Source: Tetmemena sp. SeJ-2015
Taxonomy: Eukaryota; Ciliophora; Spirotrichea; Sporadotrichida; Oxytrichidae
NCBI GenBank assembly: GCA_027382625.1
Contig: JAJKFJ010022492.1
Coordinates: forward strand, 1 to 64,000
Length of the DNA stretch: 64,000 bases
Reading direction: 5' to 3'
Part shown: one piece after another, positions 10,268 through 21,189 of the stretch
Numbering within the stretch: the stretch's first letter is position 1
Layout: every line of letters begins with the position of its first letter
The notes under the pieces: model-generated
What the model was told of the DNA's origin: nothing
The model's input: only the letters and a program-made list of their open reading frames with translations
Database searches by the model: none
Made by a program: the position numbers and the translations under genes

Positions 10268-11530
10268 TCAAACATTTAATACAAATTGTAAACAGACTTA
10301 ATTTAAAAGATCTTTGTTGGAAAACTTCAACTCTTTGTCAACGAAATCTCTGTTAGAGAAATTCAATGGTGATTAAATATTCGCATGAATCTAAGCAAAT
10401 TAAGATTTGTTTAGCTAGTAATTGATGGCTACATTTTTGCAATTCTCAGAACTAATGAGCTCATATTAAAACATTTTTGTCCCATTTCCTTCTGTGTTCA
10501 GTATCGAAAATCTATACAAAATTTAGATTAGATTTTCAATCGACTATTGATGCTTACACAAGTGATAAGTTTAGAGATTGTAAAGTGCTCTTTGAAAACC
10601 ACTTCTGCTAATATATAGGGGTGCTAGGAGTTGTGCTTTGCTTCCGTTCTTCTTCAAATAAACTTGTACTTCATCCTTGGACAGTTTCAATTCCCACAGG
10701 CTAGACTAGTCTTCTCCTTTTTCAAAAGCAAAGGTCTGCTCAATCTCCTGGATTATACCTCGCTTAGACTATAAAAATATATTTAGCTTCTAATTCTAAT
10801 AATTCTCTTTTGGCACAAAATATTTGCCTACTTACAAATCTAATAGAAGACTCATAATCATTTCTATACTTGGCCAGGTCCTCTATCTCTTCATCAGAGT
10901 CTCCTTCAAAAGCGTACTTTTCCAAAAGATCATCCTCGTACTCGTTAGCAGTGTCAGCTTAATTCAGTTAAGCAGCTGATGAAGATAAGAAAAGATTTCA
11001 TTAATATTGAGAGATTGTTGCTCACTACAAGATTGCTAATTCTCAACTGTGTCATTTTACTTGCCCATGGAGAGACTGTTTTGCTTCTTCTACTTCACTC
11101 TATCAGTTTAGGGAAATAAATCTATAAATTTACTTTCTGATCAAGACCAATCGCAGCTTGGAGACTCATGCACTCTCGATTTTCATTTCCCTTATTTGTC
11201 CTGTCTAAAAATTATCGTTCACTGATTATGCGTACTTTAAGTAGTAATTTATCCTAATTATAGATCAGCATAGCTTTAATTGCTACTCATGTCTGTTTGC
11301 AAACTCCTCTTCTCGAACTTATTGCACTTTAAAAGCATTTTATTATTCTTTTTGAACCTAGTATCGATCATGCTTAGATCTTAGCTCCCTTGGCTTTGCT
11401 TTTTCTTGGCTTTGATTCTCAATATCCTCATCGTCTGAGATGTCAGAGTCTGAATCTGAGTCTCTGCCGTTCCTTTTCTCTGTGCTGTTTGGATTTTTGT
11501 AGCCTTGCTTTTTCTCGTCGCTGCAACAGT
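10268..11530 (-). CDS. Hypothetical acidic multi-exon protein
   Basis: The 5' part is Ser/Asp-rich (DSDSDSDISDDED near 11440), then helical. Introns with GT-AG ends join exons around 11135-11100, 11065-10980 and 10845-10775 (GTAAGTAGGC...TTTATAG). The C-terminal exon from about 10775 is an unbroken frame of about 170 codons to TGA 10268-10270, containing WELKLSKDEVQVYLKKNGSK. An ATG followed at once by a GT at 11546 could be the first exon but gives the wrong frame, so the start is unknown. No family recognised. Confidence 0.5.
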
Positions 11531-11695
11531 ATAACTAGTTACCCATTAACTTCTACTTTAATTTAATTTCTTTAATTTCTACTTTATGCTATTATGATAA
11601 TCACAGTCTCATCATACTAACATATTCTAATTACTTACAAGAGTAATTATAATTTCAAGTTATAATATTATTATTGTTGTTGTTCGAATTGAGTA

Positions 11696-12598
11696 ATGGG
11701 AAACGACGGTGGAAGCATCCCTCACAGGACTGAAATGGTCAAGCTCAAGTAAAAAGAAGAGCGCAAGGACCAGTATGAGCTAGCCAGGGCAAGATCTAGA
11801 TTATGTGCTATCTCTAAGACTCCTCTAAGGCCACCACTTGCAGTTTGCAGAATGGGGCTTGTATATAACAAGGAAGAGCTTGTGAAGCGCCTGATAGAAA
11901 AGTAAATACCCAAGGCATTCAGACACATCAAGAAATTAAAGCGAGACGTCAGGGAACTAGAGGGCATAGTGAGTAGACAACTCGATGAAGATAAGGGAGA
12001 TAATGATGGCGTTGTGATTGTGTGTCCTATCACTCAGAATGAATACAATGGATTCAATAAGTTCATGGTCAGCTGGCCTTGTGGCTGCATCTACAGCGAG
12101 GAAGCACTCAAAGAGCTCAAAGTAAAAGGCAAGTGCGTCAATTGCGGAGTTGACTTTTCAGATGGCAAAGCTCAGGAGAAAAACTCTGACTCATCTGAAA
12201 TCAATGATAAAGGTGAAGAGCCAAGACATAAAAAACTTTAAGTAGTCGAAGAAGGCGAAGAATATATAGTCAGTCTAAATTAAACCCCAGAGGAGCAGAC
12301 TCAATTTTTGAGAAGATGGGATGAGAAGGAGAGACTAGCTAAAGAAGAGAAAGAGCAAAAGAAAAAAGCTAAGAAAAGTAAGAAGAGAGCGAACAGGGAT
12401 AGAGACCAAGATGAAGAAGTGAAGAGTGAGGAAGATGAGCAGGCAAATAAATTAGGGGAATAAATAGCCAAGAGATAAAAGACAGGGGCCAAGCCTGAGG
12501 AAAAGAGTGAGGCTTTTAAATCTCTCTTCTCGAAGCAGTACGAAGAGAATAAAGATTCTGATTTTCTCTGTAGATGTGCTCATAGAGGCCTTCATTGA
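11696..12598 (+). CDS. RTF2: Replication termination factor 2 (RTF2) homologue
   Basis: Intact single-exon gene, ATG 11696 to TGA 12596-12598, 300 residues, with several in-frame TAA/TAG. It starts MGNDGGSIPHR and continues RTEMVKLK, the N-terminal signature of RTF2 proteins. The central zinc-binding module shows CPITQNEYNGFNKF, then PCGCIYSEEALKEL and CVNCGVDF, matching the C2HC2-type RING-like finger of the family. The C-terminal third is a Lys/Glu/Arg-rich coil. RTF2 proteins act at stalled forks and in RNA-linked nuclear processes. No IES or intron is visible, which makes it a useful internal proof of the genetic code used here. Confidence 0.9.
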
Positions 12599-12853
12599 CT
12601 ATAAACATCAGTTCAAATGACAAAGTAAAATTAATTTCTTATTCCCTAATCCTTTAATCCAAATTCTTATGAGTCATGGAAAAAATAAGAAATCAATCGT
12701 TTTCTGATCTTTAATTTGGCCTCTCTTCTTAATTTATAAGAACCAGGGATTCCTTAAGATCTTTATTTATCTGGGTTTGTATGAATTCTTCTCTTGATGG
12801 TTGTCTTACCCTAATTAGTACAACATCTCCAAGGCCATTTATCTTCAAACTAC

Positions 12854-14666
12854 TCAATCCTCTTTTGAGAGTAGTTGATCCTCTTTCTATTATACTTTAG
12901 TAAAAGCAAAATAGAAGTTTTTCTTACATCTGGTATGAGCAGGAACATACTCCCCAATAAAATTTCTTGACCTATAAAACGAAGTGGTTAAAATCTTGTC
13001 AATTATGAAGTACACTATTTTGTTGTTGAGTATTTTGCTCAATGCGGTATTAGTGTGATAGCTGGAGCTATAGTTGCTTAGTCCACTCTTAGACAAAGCA
13101 CCTTGTGTATTTCTCTTCATTTTAAACCTGCTATTCTCTTGGCTCTCTCTGTTTTCCAAATGATTGGAATCCTCTCTGCTATTTATACGATGCTGATACG
13201 ACTTAACTCCTAAGCTTTTGAAATTTCTCTATTACAAGTTCTCTGAGATGCCTAGCTCTATTGAGTTATCGAAGTTTGATAATTGAGAGCGGTCTCTATT
13301 CATCTCAAATGTTTAGTAGTCCTAATTCTATGTTAGATATTAACTTAAAAAGATACTTTTGTTGGCGAAAGAGGCAGAGTTACATTTATGGATTCCTAAT
13401 CAAGATTTATTTCTTGGTTAGTTCCTCACTCGGTTTACTCTTCTTATTGGGAAATTTAGCTATGGTTAATACTTGAGGAGCTGGATTGAAATTCTAGAAT
13501 GTTTGCTCAAACTTATCCTCTACGACAGTGTGTAGATTCTTCAGATTTATATCTGGAAGCATCTATTAAGGAGATTAGTAAATAATTTTCTTACCCCATC
13601 TCTTGGCGAAGTCTAAATAAGACTGTTATTCCTCTTAGAATTATGAGCTGAGTATGTGGCATGTGCTGAATATCTTGAATGTTTCCACTGAAGTTATAGT
13701 TACTTTAAAAAAAAGTTACATAATTATCTACTCTTAAATTTTATAGTTATGAAACTGGAGAGGATTGTGTTTGGGATTAACTCCAAATGAGTTAAACAAA
13801 CTCTTGCTATGTGAACTGAGGAGACTTCTTCAACTTGACACGCTTGGAATCAATAGATTTGTCTAATTAACTAGTTAAAACCGCTATTGATTATATTTAC
13901 CTTGCTTTGAAGGTGCATATTGATTAGAGGATCAACCTTGGCCACAGTAACTGAAGTCTCGTTCAGTATCTTCCTCAGTCATTCATGCTAATTCAAATTT
14001 TGAGAGCGAATTAAATTTTACCTTGGTCACATGATTAATTAGATCCTGTCTGGAGACAGCTGATGACTTTGCATTTTCCAATTTGCTCTTCATCTTTTAA
14101 TTTTCCTCTATTATTCTTTTGAGATGTTGCTTCTTGTTCACAAAATTTAAGCTCTTAGGCCCGTACTACTGCAGATGAGGAATTTTTTCATTCTAAGAAA
14201 AGATTTTTTGCACATTAACAATGGTACCTCTACTACTTTATTTATCTTGCTAAAGATTCTCATATTTTCTCTTGCTATTCCCTCATCCCTATATTTGAAA
14301 TGAATAAGTGTTCTTATAGTAAAAGAGGAGAATGGGTAAAGAAGATTTTGAAGGGATGAATTTCATTAATCTTTGTTTGTGTTACTTTTTGAATTGGTCT
14401 CTCTGAAATTGAATTTGCAGATTTAGTTTGTATCAACCCATCACTTCTGGGGATGAAGTGTCCACCACAGCACTTAAGCTAGTTACTTTGTTCACGTGAT
14501 TCAAGTAGTTTATAAATGGCCTATATTCAAATTATTAATCAACGTTTCCGAAATTTGAGGTAGCCATCAAGAATACTTTTTCCCATCTTATATTCAAGAA
14601 CATGAATAGCTCAAGTATACCTTACATATATGAAGTGCCGTTTCCTCTCTTGGATTTCTCTATCAT
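12854..14666 (-). CDS. Hypothetical coiled-coil protein, multi-exon
   Basis: Starts at ATG 14664-14666 (MIEKSKRGNGTSY). Coding-quality exons follow: around 14660-14480; 14230-14025 (rich in Lys/Gln/Asn, ending NHVTK before GTAAAATTTAA); near 13970-13900 (ILNETSVTVAKVDPLINMHL before GTAAATATAAT); 13690-13592; 13560-13390 (MLPDINLKNLHTVVEDKFEQ after an intron ending CTTAATAG); and a final block to TGA 12854-12856 with Ser/Asn-rich sequence and a hydrophobic helix (IVYFIIDKIL). Some joins are not GT-AG and may be IESs. Function unknown. It shares a short bidirectional promoter region (about 14667-14770) with the plus-strand gene beyond. Confidence 0.5.
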
Positions 14667-15215
14667 GTTTATTTATCTTCTAGAATTAATTTATTTTATA
14701 AGTTTATTATAATAGCTCTTTAATACTTGTAGCATTTATTATATTGTTTTAATTTCAAATTTAAATAAACAGGCACATTTGTTCTTGGAAGAGAAGAGCT
14801 TGCTGATATCACAGCATGAGCAGAACATGAACTGCGTTCTCAATCTGCAAATGATCACAGAGAGTAAAAATATAAAAGTTTTTTAAAATTGTTTCTTATT
14901 TAATTTCCACTAATTGCTATGGATACTAATCTCTTGTGGTATAGAATTATTGTTCTCCATGAATGTGCCGCAAGAGATCGCACAGAAGTATAATTTCCTA
15001 AAGCAGCAGACCTTTCGAAACTCTTTTGGGTTTGATGTTTGCACCTGCAGTTGTCACCTATGTGCCACCTCCTACTCATGGCTCGAGTGACGGCAGTTAA
15101 CAACCTTATTCTTCCACAAGTAAATCTCTTGTAATTTATTCTCTGTTTAGACTATCATAAATAATTAACTTGATTTTCTAAATTAAGATGATTGCATCAA
15201 TCTTAAGGAGCCTCT

Positions 15216-17417
15216 ATGGGCGGAAGGAGGGGCTCTCATCATCAGCAGCCAGTAAGTTCCAGCTACGAGAACACCCCACTCTTTAGCCAAGTTGAAGACC
15301 TAATCAAATCTCTGGTGGATCATCTCTCCAACGCCTCCAAATCCCTGGTCTTAGATGATGGAGAGGAAAACTCTTTCGTCTAAGAATCATTTCAAATTTG
15401 AGCAGAAAGATTTATTTGAATTGCAAATGTGAATCACTGTCCAAGAAGTTCTTGGAACCGCAGTTAGCATCACTTAAAGATTAGAACAGTGGAGCTTATC
15501 CCTCTCCCACAAGCCCAACTAGAGATGGAAATGGGGGGCATGCCTCGCACTCTCTCTACTCACACTTGCCTAGAGACTTCTTACAACGGGTTGATCTGCT
15601 CAAGAGAGAATTCGATGATCACATATGGGCAATCATAAAATGCAAATATCTATTTCAAAATATATTGGGCGTATTGTTAAATGGTGGACCATTTCGGAGA
15701 GAGAAAGACAGAGGTGGAGAATTAGTGGCAGCGCAAAGTTGACTTACTAAAAGCTGACAACAATAAACTTCAGGTACAGATTGAAAACAGCAAACTGCAG
15801 AGAGGTAGACAGGAGTGTCAGTGTCAGTTCTTCGAATCAGAGCTAGCTCAAGAAAGAGATGAGCACACCAAGTAAATTCAAAAAAGAAATTTCATAAAAA
15901 AGTTATTAAGATTTCTTGAAACAGTTTTATTAAATAGGTTTAGATAAACAGACTAAAGCAGAAGTACGAAAATGAAATTTATGAGACGAGAAAGCAGGCT
16001 TAAGGATCAGGGCAGTCACTGGATCAATTCAGAGCTCAAGTCTTTGGAGATATGAAAACTAGGGTCTTTACATTTGTCCAAGAGAAAAACGCTAACTATA
16101 TTTAAAATTTGAACTATTCTATTAGATATTCTATATTGACGGCTTCTGTAGAGAGCAAGGTACTAGCTAGAGCTTAATAGACCCTATTGAACTACTAATT
16201 TACATAGTGCAGCGGTTAGAAGGAGATAACAATTGGCTGGTGGATAAATTAGCAGAGTTAGAAGAGGATAAGCGCAGACTCTTAGAGAAATCTCACCTAG
16301 ACTAGATTGAGGAAGATATTCTCAATGGAAAAATCTTTATCTTATAATACAAAGTGTGTGTTGCATAAATTATCTTTTGCGATTTGATAGAGCAAGTAAA
16401 GTAAAGTGACTAGCTACTTGAGGCGTACTCTTTCTAAAGAGATGAGTTAGTGGCAACTCTAGAGTCGACAGCCTCTTCTCACACTTCTTCACTCCCCCTT
16501 CAGAGGAATTTCATTGATAACCGCTCAACCAAATATATTACTCATTATCTTATTACTCAGCTGATAAAGAGAACAGCCTAATATCTTCTCAGTAAAATTC
16601 TGCTCAAACTAATACCAAGCAGACTCAATTACAACAGCAGAATAGTTCCTAATACCTACTAAACAAGAAGCACAATTTCCCTACTGCAGCTGGGCTTAGA
16701 GAAAGCCTTAACTCTAACAGAAGCAACTCTGGATAGTAGGAGAGTCTTGTAGGAGGCTCTAGATGGAGTTAAAAAGAGAGCAAGTACATTCAAGAGAGAG
16801 AAGACTCAGATTCAAGGGCCAATAAATTCAAAGCAAAGAATCTGAGTTAGAAGTTAAATTAATTATATACTTCAACTTCTTAAGATTAAGTTTCAAAACT
16901 TGATGAAGAGCAGTGGAGGAGCTAATGAAAGAGGCTCAGTCGAAAGCAGAATGAGCGGTGCTCTAGTCCATGATGATGAAAGTGCAGTCTTGGGAGGCAC
17001 TTTAAATGAGATGATGCTGAAGGAATAAGAAAACATCGACAATTTAATTTTTGTCTCTAATTTTTATTAAACGGTAGCAACTTCGCATCTCTTAACCAAC
17101 AATCTTCACAGTTCATGTCTTACTAGCATCCACCTAGCACCACTCATCAAAATTAGCCTCCACAGAATTTCCAATTCAATCACACTGCAACCTTGACTTC
17201 ACCACTTTAAAATCTTAACTCCAATCACAAGCCCCCTTCCTACAATTTGCCAACTGGGCTTCAAATGTACCAGTCAATCGATTCTAACACCTTCAGCAAC
17301 GGAAAACAAAGCATCCACTAACTTGCAGAGAAGAATCAGCATGCACTAGCTGAGAGCACAGACTACTATACTGACTATGCAAATTCTTAATCTAACTTTA
17401 ACAGGACAAATTATTGA
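15216..17417 (+). CDS. Large coiled-coil, Gln/Asn/Ser-rich protein
   Basis: Coding-quality frames run from about 15216 (MGGRRGSHHQQP) to TGA 17415-17417. The order is: a Ser-rich N-terminus, a helical coil region (LKADNNKLQVQIENSKLQ; RLKQKYENEIYETRKQ), introns near 15870-15935 and 16160-16208, a second coil (LVDKLAELEEDKRRLLEK), then a Gln/Asn/Ser-rich disordered C-terminus ending YTDYANSQSNFNRTNY. Short coding-like pieces at 14770-14870 and 14930-15120 may be earlier exons, so the true start could lie near 14830. No family recognised; the composition resembles ciliate basal-body or P-body scaffold proteins, which is only an impression. Confidence 0.55.
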
Positions 17418-17529
17418 GAGACAAGAGGTATTTATTTGAGGGCGGTTGATTTTTGAGTGAATTAAGTGACTATTTATAAACTATAGTGATAATATTTATA
17501 AGGCGTCGATTATCTATTCCTTTAATTAC

Positions 17530-18140
17530 AGATAACCAAGCCTCAACAACTTAGTCTTGCTCAAGTCAAGCTCCTTTATCTTCTAACTTGTTAAAGTATT
17601 GATGTACAGAGAATAAGCACCTAGCTCTGTGGTGGAGTAAGAGCTATAAATATTAAAATTATTATACTAGAATATCAATAGCTGCAGCTTCAACTGTTAA
17701 AAGGGAATTACTTTCCTTTGAGGCAAGTTATATTCTCACTCTATCTTTACAGTCTTCAGTTTAAAATTGAAAACTCTTTTCATCTTTATTTATAGTCACC
17801 TCACCTTGAGATCAACTAGCCCAAAAGGGCTTGTGAGGAAACTAATGAATCCTCATCTGGGGTTGAAGCCCATGAGTGACTTCAACTAGTTCTCCATGGA
17901 GTCTAAGTCCCTGCCAGATGGCTCCTCCTCTTCTTCGTCTTGGTTTCCATCTTCAAGACTCTCTAGCTGATCTTATACACACCTAGATTGCCTGCAACTC
18001 TTTCTAACTTTCTCTCTCTGTACCTGACTCAGCCTAGCTGGCCTCATTAGGCTATGAACTTTGCTTCCTCTGGGTACGAAAGAGTTGAAGTGACGTTCAA
18101 ATTAACTCCAGCAGATAGTCCGCTTGTCATTAGCTGTTGA
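17530..18140 (+). CDS. Hypothetical protein, weakly supported
   Basis: Plus-strand frames with Ser/Gln-rich composition (ITKPQQLSLAQVKLL, then SPHLEINQPKRACEETNESS) and a last piece ending FKLTPADSPLVISC at TGA 18138-18140. At least two joins are needed. Since only TGA stops here, chance frames are long, so this call depends on composition alone. Confidence 0.3.
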
Positions 18141-18329
18141 GCCGTTTATTAAAATCAATGTGAGCATTTATATGAGCGCTTTGAGTAAGCTGAATCGAAA
18201 GTGGACTAACTTCGAGTAAATTATTAGCTGGGAAGAGTTCCTTGAACTACATGAATTGACCTTCAGTGTACTTTTTTAGACTTCACTTTCATTAAGGGAT
18301 CACTAAAGTAAACTTCATTTGAATGAGAT

Positions 18330-20858
18330 TCAATATTCTTGTAGATGTGGTATACTTGTAGATTGCAACATCTCAGCTGAGGTTTTGTGAAGGTTCTCGG
18401 GTCTAGGGTGCTGACCAGGAGGCTTTTAGAAAATGGACTCTTCGATTTACCAAGTTTTGACAAGGCTTCCACCTTGCTGATTCTAGAGAGATTCCTCAAT
18501 TATGTACTTGGAGAAGGGATTGATTGAAGACATCACTTGTTTGAATAGATAGCCCTTGTTAAGTGCTTCATTTCCAACTTGCTCCTCGATATTTATAATA
18601 TAAATTTGCTCTATAGATAAAGATATTGGAATTCTTTCTCTTCTGAAGAGTTTCTTCTTTCAACTTTTGAGCTTCTTAAGCAACATCCATCTGCTCAATC
18701 TCTTGCATCTTAATTCTGTGCTTTTCATGAGCGACCATTGGAAGATAGGCAAACAGGTTTTGCACGTTCTGGAGCGCTGTGAATTTAGATCTTGGTTAAA
18801 CGTGAATCTTCTACGCAGCTACTTTAGCCTTGAGCTGGTCAGTGATTTGCTGCAACTGATCCTTCAAGTAATGAGGCACTTCTATGATCATCAATAATAA
18901 ACCAAAGTGAAACCTTTACTAATGAATGAATGATGGGAGGTTGTTGCTACTACTGCTGCTATTGCTGTTGCTGCATTTGCTGAGCTCTGTTTGCAGCTTC
19001 GATTTACTGCTGTGCAAGAAGCTCTAGTCTTTCCTTTTCTCTCTACTCTTCAAGCAACTAACCTTTACTTCTTCTCTTCCTCTACTTGGATCAACTGTGA
19101 GAACAAGTCGGTCAAGTCGTCATCAGACATCTCAGTTTGAGCCTTGCCTACTACTCCTGCACCTTCTTAGGCAGACTGCTGTACTATCTACTACTTCTGC
19201 TTTGCTATGTTCTTTTCGTAGATGAGGTCGATGTCTGAGAAATTGCGCTACCCTTCTTCGAAGTCCTTTACCATCTCCTCTACTTGCCTGGCTAGCTCTT
19301 AATCAAGCTAAACTTGCTTTTGTTTCTCAGCCTCGAGCTACTGTTCCTTTTTTACTCGGTCACGCTCTTACTGTTTCTCTTACACCAACTTGTCAAACTC
19401 GTCCTCTTATATCTGTCTCATTGTCTTTTAATCTCCATAGAGCTTCTTCTGTCGCTCAACATTATAATCAGTCACAAGCAGAGATTTTATGATAGCTCTT
19501 TCTCTCTCTTGATGTTTTCTCTCATTTCGTCCTCGTTCTAGATACTTCTGCCAATGAAGGAGCTGCTTTCTTTCTCAGGATCAAAGTCAGCCCACTCAGG
19601 GTCCTCCTCTTCTTCCTCTTCCTATTGTGACTGCTGCACCCACTTCCTATCTCCTCCTCTTTAAATTAAACAAGCATATCAAACCTCTTGGATCTCTCTA
19701 GATCTGTCTCTGGCTGTTGTACTAAGCGTTTCCAATTCCAGCGCCAGCACCTCCTCTGTTGGCACCTGGGGGAGGTCTCCTTCTTAAGGCTCAGACTGCA
19801 ATCAAATAACTAACTAATATTTATGCAAGGAAGCTCCTTCTGGGGGAGTTTCGAGTGGAGCCTCTGCCTCTGGGGCTTGAGGTTGAGCACTGAAGATTTC
19901 AAGCCACTGAAGGACGTCTTTATCGAAGCGGTTGAGATTAATCTCTTGCTAGTTTGGTGAACTTGGTAAGCAGCATATCTTTTGCAAGCCTGACTCTTCT
20001 TTTCTTAAGTCCTGATGCCTGCTTGAACTTTCTATAGCCTCTGATGGTTTAAAATATTGAAGGGTCTTAAGTATATGTAAGTAAATAAATAAATTAGAAC
20101 AACTTAAGCCTTTGGCTTTGCTACTGTGATTTCTATTGAGGGGTCACCTAGGATCAGGGCGTCATCCATCTATGAACCCTCTTGATAATTCTCAGATTGC
20201 TGAGATAGGGCACCTTCAGCTTGCAGCTGTCCGGAAAGCATCATATTGAATTTCTGTTCCGCAGTTAGCCCCTCTGATGCAATAAAATGGTGTGTTGTTA
20301 GAAGATTAAATTCTGAAGGAGCTTGTGAGTTACCTCTGTTTTCGAAGTCGCTTCTGGTTTGCTAAAGTTGGTTGAGAAACTCCTACTCATTCATGCCTGA
20401 GCCTTTACCTTCCTCATATTCTCCCTAGTTTTGATTTCTTGGAAGATAGTTGCCTCCACCATAGTTATTTTTCTTAGCTGCGTATCTCTACCCTAAATAA
20501 ACGATCATTAGAATATCGAAAATCTTGAATCCAGATAGGAAGTGCCAAATTTAAAGTGACCTCCAATTAATATGTCTCTTTATTGGCAATCACGAGATTA
20601 GATTGCGTTTCCGCACTCACCTTAATTATCTGGGCCTCCTCCTTGGTAATTGTTATCTCTCTGCTGATAGTACTAGTTGTTTCCACCTCTTCCTCTGGAG
20701 CCTTGGAAATCGCCTCTGCTTCCTCCTCGGCCTCTTTTGTTATAGCCACCGCCTCCACCGCGGCCACCATAGCTTCCACCTTCGTTGCTTCCTTAGTAGT
20801 TCTTAAATACTCCTTTATATCCATTTCAAATGATTTTTTTTTATAAGTTCTAAGACAT
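18330..20858 (-). CDS. RGG-box and coiled-coil protein, possible translational repressor
   Basis: From ATG 20856-20858 the first exon soon enters a Gly/Arg/Tyr-rich RGG box (about 20810-20620, with YGGRGGGGYNKRGRGGSRG), typical of RNA-binding proteins. An intron (GTGAGTGCGG...TTATTTAG, about 20614-20480) leads to a Gln-rich region. A break at 20111-20036 is best explained as an IES with pointer AGGCT. Next come an acidic Pro-rich segment, a second RGG-like piece (LRRRPPPGANRGG), the motif EDPEWADFDPEKE and a long Gln/Glu coil. The C-terminus ends HLQEY at TGA 18330-18332. RGG plus a PEWADF-type patch recalls eIF4E-transporter/GIGYF-type repressors, but no diagnostic domain is seen. The start has a frame problem in a run of nine A. 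Confidence 0.5.
20041..20111. other. Candidate IES with pointer AGGCT
   Basis: On the minus strand AAAGGCT-TAAG (AGCCT at 20107-20111) and AG-AGGCT-ATAG (AGCCT at 20036-20040) flank 66 AT-rich bases. Deleting one copy with the insert joins ...VAKPKA to IESSSRHQD in frame and leads into the acidic, protein-like frame that follows. A GT-AG reading (GTTGTT...CATCAG) keeps a different, less protein-like frame. Confidence 0.5.
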
Positions 20859-21189
20859 ATTTGTTTGCTCTGAGATTATTGCAGATCTGCTACTAATCTT
20901 AAAAATTAGATTAAGATGACAATAATCATTAAGAAAATAGATTAACTATTACATACTAATCTTTATAAATTTAAATTATAGTATTATTTGACTTTTCCAC
21001 TGCTTATCCGATAAAATATGATCCACAGCTCATCATATTAAGACAAGAGAAAAGTTTAGAAAGAAGGAAAGCAGGAAAATAAATATATATTTGTCTTATT
21101 AAAAATAAAATTAAGCAAGCAGCACAAATTATAAACCCAACTCACTTGTTCTAATTTGTTCGCAATTCTTCTATCTCACACATATTTCC
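20859..21189. other. AT-rich divergent intergenic region
   Basis: About 330 bp between the RGG gene (-) and the 21190 gene (+). Nothing but AT-rich sequence; presumably the two promoters. Confidence 0.5.

Noticed and set aside
10175..10372. 65-codon plus-strand ORF starting MVTALSTLAGFGLK
   Set aside because: It partly overlaps the long 3' exon of the 10268-11530 minus gene, has no continuation, and is short for a code with one stop codon. Left open only as a weak possibility.
20583..20846. Hydrophobic plus-strand and acidic minus-strand ORFs over the RGG exon
   Set aside because: Both are other-frame readings of the Gly/Arg-rich exon; the RGG frame is clearly the real one.
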